This document shows positions 1 to 6,336 of a stretch of 15,353 bases of DNA, one piece after another (position 1 is the first letter of the stretch; every line of letters begins with the position of its first letter). The stretch is from Lachnospiraceae bacterium UBA7481. GTDB lineage: Bacteria > Bacillota > Clostridia > Lachnospirales > Lachnospiraceae. The notes beneath the pieces are model-generated. The model ran no database searches and was not told where the DNA came from. It worked only from the letters and a program-made list of their open reading frames with translations. The stretch lies in NCBI GenBank assembly GCA_002478505.1, contig DLOP01000043.1:41468-56820 (forward strand), in the 5' to 3' direction. The position numbers and the translations under genes are program-made.

Positions 1-36
1 CTCCGCATAGCAAAGTCTATGAAACACTTTTCACAC

Positions 37-258
37 TTATGATGTCTTGCTCTGAATAAACTTATCAAGATCATCCACTGTCTCCACCTTCTGATCCAGC
101 TCGATCTCCATACCGATCTCATCCTCTAAGCTCATCAGCAGCTCTACGGTATCAAGTGAATCGATTCCAAGATCCACAAACTTGCTTTCCGGCTTTACGC
201 TTGCCACATCACATCCTGTTCTTTCAGCTACAATCTTTGCAATTTGCTCAAAATACAT
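37..258 (-). CDS. acpP: Acyl carrier protein, 73 aa
   Basis: Small acidic carrier that holds growing acyl chains on a 4'-phosphopantetheine arm in cytosolic fatty-acid or related synthesis. The family signature GIDSLDTVELLMSLEDEIG is complete, with the phosphopantetheine attachment serine at residue 34 (DSLD). Length matches ordinary ACPs (about 75 aa). The start at 258 is chosen because GGAGG (268-272) lies 9 nt upstream and the protein then begins exactly where ACPs begin (MYFEQIAKIV). The frame stays open upstream to 477 and includes an ATG at 366 with its own AAGGAA-like site, which would add 36 residues unlike any ACP I know; see findings. The reading is certain at family level. Whether this is the housekeeping fatty-acid ACP or a pathway-specific one cannot be told, because the downstream genes lie outside the window. 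Confidence 0.93.
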   Translation of the reverse strand: MYFEQIAKIVAERTGCDVASVKPESKFVDLGIDSLDTVELLMSLEDEIGMEIELDQKVETVDDLDKFIQSKTS

Positions 259-370
259 TTTTACTTTCCTCCAATATTTGTTTTTGGCAGCCTCACCGGT
301 CCACGCCTGCTGCGCAGTCAAATCAGCTTTGCCACCTGTTTTCCATTCTATGATGCCTAGGTTCATAGCG

Positions 371-403
371 CGTTCCTTTATCGTTCCTTTATCGTTCCTT
401 TTT
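371..403 (-). repeat. Three tandem copies of an 11-bp unit containing AAGGAACG
   Basis: Copies lie at 371-381, 382-392 and 393-403. The first two are identical (plus strand CGTTCCTTTAT) and the third differs only near its end. On the coding strand each unit carries an AAAGGAA core resembling a Shine-Dalgarno site, and the last copy ends a few bases before the in-frame ATG at 366. Confidence 0.85.
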
Positions 404-410
404 CTTGTAA

Positions 411-438
411 AAGATAAAAAAAGACAATCTCTTGACAA
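411..438 (-). promoter_or_regulatory. Possible sigma-A promoter for the ACP gene
   Basis: On the minus strand a TTGTCA -35 box (433-438) is separated by 16 bp from TATCTT (411-416), which matches TATAAT at four of six bases. It lies after the amrA stop and hairpin array and before the ACP gene. The -10 box is imperfect, so this is a moderate call. Confidence 0.4.
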
Positions 439-454
439 CGCTTTCTTAGATATT

Positions 455-516
455 GCATTAAAAATGCCGGGCATCAAAAATGCTTGGCATTAAAAATGCC
501 GGGCATTAAAAATGCC
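455..516 (-). repeat. Four-copy 16-bp palindromic tandem repeat overlapping the end of amrA
   Basis: Units start at 455, 471, 487 and 503. The first and third are identical (GCATTAAAAATGCCGG), the second has a few changes, and the last is cut at 14 bp. Each unit is a small hairpin (GCAT / ATGC arms around an A-rich loop), and neighbouring arms can also pair with each other. The stop codon of amrA (506-508) and its last codons lie inside the last unit. It may act as a transcription-ending or RNA-stabilising structure. Exact period and copy number are read directly; the role is inferred. Confidence 0.8.
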
Positions 517-1894
517 TGATTACTTCAAACCTCTCCAACTCCACATCCCCATCATCCTCCCGGATGCCCGCCTTCTGCTTTGCAATGGCAATCTGGTCAG
601 CCACCGTATCCACGCCCTCCAGATTCGGAAGCAGCAGTCCTCTCTTACTTCCTTTGGTCACGATCACCCCATACCGTTTTACATCCAGTTCCGCAGCAGA
701 AGTAATCCTCTCCGCCTCTCCAAGTACATCCACGCTGAGCGTCAGATATTTTAGTTCTTCCGGCTCAATCGGTGAAAACCGCGGATCTCTGGAAGACGCG
801 CTGACCGCATTTTCGATGATCTCCTCCGCGATACTGCCATAGATCGGAGCAATCGTCCCAATACATCCCCGCAGCATCCCCTGCTTCTTGATCGAGACAA
901 AAACGCCGGCACGCTGCTCGTACATTTCCTTACTAAGATCCTCCGGGACTGTAGGCTTTTTTCCGGTACGAACATATGCTTCAACCGTACTGTGAGCCAG
1001 CCTGACGTACGCATCCTCTTTTGCACGCTGCTCCGCAAGCTTTTCCATCAGTACCGCCTCAAACCGATCTGCAAAATTCCGCCCATCATCCTGATCCTGC
1101 GCTTCATAGGTGCAGATTCCATAACCCACGCCAAAGGGACCCTCATAGGAAAGCTGCTCTGACGCAACCGCCGTCCGGTCCAATGCGCCTGCCATGATCG
1201 TAAAGGAACGGTGTCCGCACTCACCCGCACTATTTAAGAAATCCTCCGAAAAGCCGAAAAGCTCCCCAAATGCCGCCCTGCCCATCACATCCATGATACG
1301 GCGGTCATACTCCGGTCCTTCCTTTTGATATCCATATGGTCCGTCTTCCTTTAGGCGGTGGGACAGATCCCCGCTTCCGATCAAAACGGTGTTTCTGCCA
1401 AGATTTGCAGCCGCTTCTTTGATACATTTTCCCAACTCATAATGCTTGAATAAGGACTCTCCGGACAGACCGATCCGCACAAGCCGATAGTCCCTCCAAT
1501 ACTGATTGACAAAATATAACGGCACCATCGTCCCATGATCCAACCGCTTATCCCGCTCTCCCATCGTTCCTGCCGGAAGACGACGCGCCTCCGCCAGCCT
1601 GCACAATTCCCGCACAAATTCCGTATCATAAGACAGCTCCATTTTGACCTCTGCCGCATGAAACTGTGAGAAATCACCGACGACGCCATCCCCGGGTGAA
1701 ATATGAAAATAATCCGCATACATCACCTGATGCGGCGAAATCAGCACGATCGTATCCGGCTGATACGCCCCAATCTTCTCTGCCGCCTGATGATAAGCCT
1801 CCACCGTCTTCTGTATCTTCTTTTCTTCCCCCCTGCCGATCTCCGGTACGATCAACGGCGGATGAGGAAGCATAACCGCTGCTGTTATTCCCAT
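506..1894 (-). CDS. amrA: AmmeMemoRadiSam system protein A: MEMO/LigB-like domain fused to AMMECR1
   Basis: Two-domain protein of 462 aa. Residues about 1-265 are a MEMO1/class III extradiol dioxygenase-like (LigB) domain with candidate metal or active-site histidines at H11 (MLPHPPL), H55 (SPHQ), H120 (RLDHGT) and H179 (SGDLSH). Residues about 285-462 are an AMMECR1 domain with the hallmark LRGCIGT at 341-347. In the usual AmmeMemoRadiSam set these two domains work with a radical SAM enzyme in an unknown modification; no radical SAM gene is in this window. The start has AAGGAGG (1901-1907) 6 bp upstream. It begins 18 bp after the stop of an LRR gene with no terminator between them, so co-transcription with the LRR array is likely. 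The protein looks cytosolic and intact. Family assignment is strong; the biochemical role is unknown. Confidence 0.92.
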   Translation of the reverse strand: MGITAAVMLPHPPLIVPEIGRGEEKKIQKTVEAYHQAAEKIGAYQPDTIVLISPHQVMYADYFHISPGDGVVGDFSQFHAAEVKMELSYDTEFVRELCRLAEARRLPAGTMGERDKRLDHGTMVPLYFVNQYWRDYRLVRIGLSGESLFKHYELGKCIKEAAANLGRNTVLIGSGDLSHRLKEDGPYGYQKEGPEYDRRIMDVMGRAAFGELFGFSEDFLNSAGECGHRSFTIMAGALDRTAVASEQLSYEGPFGVGYGICTYEAQDQDDGRNFADRFEAVLMEKLAEQRAKEDAYVRLAHSTVEAYVRTGKKPTVPEDLSKEMYEQRAGVFVSIKKQGMLRGCIGTIAPIYGSIAEEIIENAVSASSRDPRFSPIEPEELKYLTLSVDVLGEAERITSAAELDVKRYGVIVTKGSKRGLLLPNLEGVDTVADQIAIAKQKAGIREDDGDVELERFEVIRHF

Positions 1895-1912
1895 AAAATC
1901 CCTCCTTTATTC

Positions 1913-3607
1913 TTACTGCCTAACCCAGACAATATTCTGCGCGCTCCAATCGCCGCTATTGTCATCAATATAGGAGTCAAGCGCATTGCCGCTATAATAT
2001 ATGGTCATATCACTGCACCCATAAAATGCATCATTACCGATACTCGTTACGCTGTCCGGGATCGTAATTTTCGTCAGACCACTGCAGTCGTAAAATGCCC
2101 ATGTGTCAATGCACGTTACGCTGTCTGGGATCGTGATTTCTGTCAGACCACTGCAACCGAGGAATGCGCCATCACCAATACTCGTTACGCTGTCCGGGAT
2201 CGTAATTTTCGTCAGACCACTGCAACCGAGGAATGTGCAAACATCAATACTCGTTACGCTGTCCGGGATCGTGATTTCTGTCAAGCACCCACAAGACCCA
2301 AAAGCTCTACAACCGATGCTCGTTACACCATCCGGGATTGTGATTTCCGTTAAGCTATAACAACAAAAAAATGCGTCAATATCAATGCTCGTTACGCTAT
2401 CTGGGATTATGATTTCCTTTAAACCGTGGCAATACTCAAATGTACTAACCTCTATACTCGTTACACCATCTGGGATTGTAATTTCCGTTAAGCTATAACA
2501 ATTAAAAAAAGCATATCCACCAATACTCTTTACGCTATCTGGGATCATAATTTCCTTTAAGTTATTACAATTAGAAAATGCATAGTTCCCAATGCTCATT
2601 ACGCTATCCGGAATGGTGATTTTTGTTAAACTGCTGCAATACTCAAATGCACTATCACCAATACTTGTTACGTTATCAGGTATCGTAATTTCCGTCAGAC
2701 CATTGCAGCCGGAAAATGCGCCATTGTCGATTCTTGTTATACTGTCCGGTATTGTGATCTCCGTCAACCCGCCACAACCCGCAAGTGCACTAGTGCCAAT
2801 ACTTGCTATGGCGCTGTCCGGTATCGCAATATCACGTAAACCGTTACAACCGTAAAATGCGTTCTTACCAATATTTATCAAGGAATCCGGCAACGTGATC
2901 TCTCTCAAACTGCGGCATCTATAAAATGTTCTTTCTTCAATTATTGTCAGAGAATCCGGCAACGTGATCTCTCTCAAGTCATTGCACTCCTCAAATGCAT
3001 TCTTACCAATACTTGTTACACTATCCGGCAGCTCGATCTGCACCAGACTGCTGCAGCCTTCAAATGCACTCTCGCCAATGCTTGTTACACCTTCAGGCAG
3101 CTCGATCTGCACCAGACTGCTGCAGCCAAAAAACACACTATCGTCAATGTATGTCAGGGAAGACGGCAAGAAAATCTCCGTCATACTTCCGCAGTCCTTA
3201 AACGCTGCACCGCCAATGCTCGTTACGCCTTCATCGATGATGACGCAGCCTATCTGGCTCCGTAAGCTGTCATACCATGGCGCGCTTCCCGCGGAATGTA
3301 TGTATTCATCCATTTTCCCTGTACCGGTGATGACAAGGACTTCATCTTTATAATACCACTCCAGGTTTTCACCGCATACGCCGCTTTTCTCCGGTGATTC
3401 CATGGTAGTCCGTATCAACTTCTGCACATAGGAAGGAAACTGCTGTCTGGCTGCCGCCTGATTGCCCGACACTGCCTGATTGCCTGACTGGGTCGCTCTC
3501 TGCGGTTTTACATAGACATCCATTAAATAATTCACGCCAAAGAAAACCGCCGCTATGGTCATCACTGCTATGATTGTCATTAACGTTATAACTTTATCTT
3601 TTTTCAT
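1913..3607 (-). CDS. BspA-like LRR_5 surface protein, 18 repeats (last of four paralogues)
   Basis: Protein of 564 aa. Residues 1-30 are a signal-anchor (MKKDK, then a hydrophobic stretch to about residue 29) with no lipobox and no clear cleavage site, so it is probably held in the membrane with its body outside. Residues 36-55 are a short SGNQA-rich linker. Residues 57-121 are a pre-LRR domain with CGENLEWYYKDEVLVITGTG and SAPWYDSL motifs. Residues 122-531 are 18 LRR_5 units of 23 residues (consensus IPDSVTSIGxxAFxxCSGLTEIT), followed by a 33-aa C-terminal cap with IYYSGNALDSYI. Unit 7 is a 24-residue variant with AIASIG and ALAGC. There is no LPXTG or other C-terminal anchor. The start has AGAAGGA (3614-3620) 6 bp upstream. 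LRR_5/BspA proteins are linked to adhesion and host or protein binding; the ligand here is unknown. Confidence 0.92.
   Translation of the reverse strand: MKKDKVITLMTIIAVMTIAAVFFGVNYLMDVYVKPQRATQSGNQAVSGNQAAARQQFPSYVQKLIRTTMESPEKSGVCGENLEWYYKDEVLVITGTGKMDEYIHSAGSAPWYDSLRSQIGCVIIDEGVTSIGGAAFKDCGSMTEIFLPSSLTYIDDSVFFGCSSLVQIELPEGVTSIGESAFEGCSSLVQIELPDSVTSIGKNAFEECNDLREITLPDSLTIIEERTFYRCRSLREITLPDSLINIGKNAFYGCNGLRDIAIPDSAIASIGTSALAGCGGLTEITIPDSITRIDNGAFSGCNGLTEITIPDNVTSIGDSAFEYCSSLTKITIPDSVMSIGNYAFSNCNNLKEIMIPDSVKSIGGYAFFNCYSLTEITIPDGVTSIEVSTFEYCHGLKEIIIPDSVTSIDIDAFFCCYSLTEITIPDGVTSIGCRAFGSCGCLTEITIPDSVTSIDVCTFLGCSGLTKITIPDSVTSIGDGAFLGCSGLTEITIPDSVTCIDTWAFYDCSGLTKITIPDSVTSIGNDAFYGCSDMTIYYSGNALDSYIDDNSGDWSAQNIVWVRQ
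2015..3244 (-). repeat. 69-bp tandem repeat region encoding 18 LRR_5 units
   Basis: Each 69-bp unit encodes 23 residues and places one cysteine in an AFxxC motif; 18 such motifs can be counted. The block with units 7-9 closely resembles a block in the 862-aa paralogue. Confidence 0.85.
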
Positions 3608-3678
3608 CCTGCGTCCTTCTCTGATCTTCTTCCAAAATTATCCATCTTACCTTCCGCTATACAAACAGATTTTTCTTC

Positions 3679-6267
3679 TTACTGCCTGACCCAGACGATA
3701 TTCTGTGCACTCCAAGTACCGCTATTTTTATTAATATAAGAATCAAGCGCATTGCCGCTATAATAAATGGTCATATCACTGCAGTCAGCAAATGCATCAA
3801 TACCAATGCTCGTTACGGATTCTGGTATCGTAAGTTCCGTTAGACCATGGCAGCTCCTAAATGAATCAAAACCAATACTCGTTACAGAATCAGGTATCTC
3901 GACCGTTGTCAGACTGTAGCAAGCCTCAAATGCAGACGAACCAATATCCACTACAGAATCAGGCAGCACAACCTCGCTTAAATTAGCACAATCCTGAAAT
4001 GTACACGGTTTAAGATAATATAAAGAATCCGGCAGCGTAATCTTCGTTAAGCCAATGCAACCGCAAAATGCAAAAGAGCCTATGTCCGTTACACTGTCTG
4101 GTATCGTGAGCTCCGTCAATTTCCAGCAACCCTCAAATGCTCTACTACCAATGCTCGTTACGCTGTCCGGGATCGTAATTTCCGTCAAACCTCTGCAGTT
4201 AGCAAATGCACGCTCCCTGATGCTTATTACACTGTCCGGGATCGTAATTTCCGTCAAACTACTGCACTGAAAAAATGCATCATGTCCAATGCTCGTTACG
4301 CTGTCCGGGATCGTGATTTCCGTCAAACCGCTGCAGTTGGCAAATGCATAATCACCAATGCCTATTACGCTGTCCGGGATCGTGATTTCCGTCAAACCTC
4401 TGCAGCCGGAAAATACGCCATTGCCGATTCTTGTTATACTGTCCGGGATCGTAATTTCCGTCAAACTACTGCACTGAAAAAATGCATCATGTCCAATGCT
4501 CGTTACACTGTCTGGTATCGTTATTTCCGTCAGACCGCTGCAGTTGGCAAATGCGTAACTACCGATGCTCGTTACACTGTCTGATATCGTTATTTCCGTC
4601 AGACCGCTGCAGTTGGCAAATGCACGCTCCCCAATACCCGTTACACTATCTGGTATCGTAATTTCCGTCAAACCTCTACAGTCGGAAAATGCGTAACTAC
4701 CGATGTTTGTTACGCTATCCGGGATCGTGATTTCTGTTAAACTGCTACAAAACTCAAATGCACTATCACCAATACTTGTTACGTTATCAGGTATCGCAAT
4801 TTCCATCAGACCACTGCAGCCGGAAAATGCGCCAGTGCCGATTCTTGTTATACTATCCGGTATTGTGATCTCCGTCAACCCACCACAGCCCGCAAGTGCG
4901 CCAGTGCCAATGCTTGCTATGGCGCTGTCCGGGATCGCAATATCACTTAAACTGCTACAGCCGGAAAATGCAAAACTACCAATTCGAGTCAGGGAATCCG
5001 GCAGCTCGATCTGCATCAGGCTGCTGCAACCCTCAAATGCACTCCCGCCAATGCTCGTTACGCTATCTGGTATTGTGATCTCTGTCAGACCGCTACAGCC
5101 GGAAAATGCACCATCGCCAATTCTTGTTATGCTGTTGGGTATTGTAATCTCCGTCAGACCACTGCAATCGGAAAATACCTTCTCACCAATGCTTGTTACG
5201 CTGTCCGGGATCGTGATTTTTGCCAGACCATCGCAGTACGCAAATGCACTATCACCAATGCTCGTTATACTATCGGGTATTATGATCTCTGTCAGGCCAT
5301 TGCAATCGGAAAATGCCTTCTCACCAATGCTTGTTACACTGTCCGGGATCGTGATTTTTGTTAGGCCATCGCAGTACGCAAATGCACTATCACCAATGCT
5401 CGTCAGGCTATCGGGTATTATGATCTCTGTCAGACCATTGCATCCATAAAATGCCTTCTCGTCAATCCATGTTACAGAATCCGGCAGCGTGATCTCTGTT
5501 AAACCGCTGCAATTCGCAAATGCACTTTCACCAATACTTGTTACGCTATCTGGTATCGTTATTTCCGTCAGACCGCTACAGCCATAAAATGCCTTATCAC
5601 CAATCCATGCTACAGAATCCGGCAGTATGATTTCTGTCAGACTGCTACAGCCCCAAAACACCTTGTTCTCAATGCTTGTTACACCGTCCGGTATCACAAT
5701 ATTCCGTAAACTGCTGCAACAAAAAAATGCATTCTCTCCAATGTTTGTTACACTGTCCGGCAGCTCAATCTGCATTAGGCGGCTACAGCCGGAAAATGTA
5801 CTATCGTCAATATATTTCAAAGATGACGGCAGATAAATCTCCGTCATGCTGCTACACTCCCTAAACGCTGCGCCGCCAACGCTCATTACGCCTTCATCAA
5901 CAATGACACAGCCTATCTGATATCGTAGGCTATACCATGGCGCGCTGCCCGCAGAATATATGTATTCATCCATTTTTCCTGTACCGGTGATGACAAGGAC
6001 TTCTTCTTTATAATACCATCCCAGATTTTCACCACATACGCCGCTTTCTACTGGTGAATCCATGGTAGCCCGTATCAGATTCTGCACATAGGTGGGAAAC
6101 TGCTGTCCGCCCGCTGCCTGATTGCCCGACGCCGCATTCGCCGCCAGCTGTTCCTCCCTCTGATATCTTGCATAGGCATCCATCAAATAATTCATGCCAA
6201 AGAAAACTACCGCTATGGATATCACTGCTATAATTGTTATCACAGTTGCAACTTTCGTTTTTTTCAT
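3679..6267 (-). CDS. BspA-like LRR_5 surface protein, 31 repeats (largest paralogue)
   Basis: Protein of 862 aa with the same layout as its neighbours: signal-anchor 1-29 of the MKKTKVATVI type, a linker with SGNQA, a pre-LRR domain at about 57-120, 31 LRR_5 units at 121-829 and the conserved 33-aa cap. The repeats are more uniform than in the other three genes and contain higher-order duplications: the AFANC-AFFQC pair occurs twice, and the AFSDC-AFAYC pair twice. Unit 15 is the AIASIG/ALAGC 24-residue variant. The ribosome binding site is weak (AAAGGGG, 6274-6280), and the same leader sequence precedes the 662-aa paralogue. It lies 71 bp before the next LRR gene and 69 bp after the previous one. 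Probably exported and membrane-anchored. A binding or adhesion role is a family-level inference. Confidence 0.92.
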   Translation of the reverse strand: MKKTKVATVITIIAVISIAVVFFGMNYLMDAYARYQREEQLAANAASGNQAAGGQQFPTYVQNLIRATMDSPVESGVCGENLGWYYKEEVLVITGTGKMDEYIYSAGSAPWYSLRYQIGCVIVDEGVMSVGGAAFRECSSMTEIYLPSSLKYIDDSTFSGCSRLMQIELPDSVTNIGENAFFCCSSLRNIVIPDGVTSIENKVFWGCSSLTEIILPDSVAWIGDKAFYGCSGLTEITIPDSVTSIGESAFANCSGLTEITLPDSVTWIDEKAFYGCNGLTEIIIPDSLTSIGDSAFAYCDGLTKITIPDSVTSIGEKAFSDCNGLTEIIIPDSITSIGDSAFAYCDGLAKITIPDSVTSIGEKVFSDCSGLTEITIPNSITRIGDGAFSGCSGLTEITIPDSVTSIGGSAFEGCSSLMQIELPDSLTRIGSFAFSGCSSLSDIAIPDSAIASIGTGALAGCGGLTEITIPDSITRIGTGAFSGCSGLMEIAIPDNVTSIGDSAFEFCSSLTEITIPDSVTNIGSYAFSDCRGLTEITIPDSVTGIGERAFANCSGLTEITISDSVTSIGSYAFANCSGLTEITIPDSVTSIGHDAFFQCSSLTEITIPDSITRIGNGVFSGCRGLTEITIPDSVIGIGDYAFANCSGLTEITIPDSVTSIGHDAFFQCSSLTEITIPDSVISIRERAFANCRGLTEITIPDSVTSIGSRAFEGCWKLTELTIPDSVTDIGSFAFCGCIGLTKITLPDSLYYLKPCTFQDCANLSEVVLPDSVVDIGSSAFEACYSLTTVEIPDSVTSIGFDSFRSCHGLTELTIPESVTSIGIDAFADCSDMTIYYSGNALDSYINKNSGTWSAQNIVWVRQ
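3781..5907 (-). repeat. 69-bp tandem repeat region encoding 31 LRR_5 units
   Basis: The most homogeneous array in the window. Segments 4231-4299 and 4438-4506 are identical 69-bp units exactly 207 bp (three units) apart. Near-identical segments beginning at about 5161 and 5300 lie 138 bp (two units) apart. These show recent unit-wise duplication. Confidence 0.87.
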
Positions 6268-6325
6268 CCTGTGCCCCTTTGCATTCCTCTACAAATACCT
6301 ATATTCCCTTCCGCACTTAGAAACG
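6116..6325. repeat. 210-bp direct repeat, copy 1
   Basis: By eye identical base for base to 8174-8383. It covers about the first 50 codons of the 862-aa gene, its ribosome binding site and most of the intergenic gap. Identity stops abruptly at both ends. Confidence 0.9.
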
Positions 6326-6336
6326 GCGGTTTCTTC

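Larger units (their letters stand above)
259..505 (-). other. Leader region of the ACP gene, 247 bp
   Basis: Non-coding or leader stretch between the amrA stop and the chosen ACP start. In transcription order it holds most of a four-copy 16-bp hairpin array (455-516), a possible sigma-A promoter (411-438), a three-copy 11-bp repeat (371-403), an ATG at 366 in frame with the ACP gene, and the ACP ribosome binding site (268-272). The 36 codons between 366 and 259 are open but show no recognisable domain. Confidence 0.6.

Noticed and set aside
6..21. Inverted CATAG/CTATG downstream of the ACP gene as terminator
   Set aside because: The stem is only five base pairs and no T-run follows on the minus strand.
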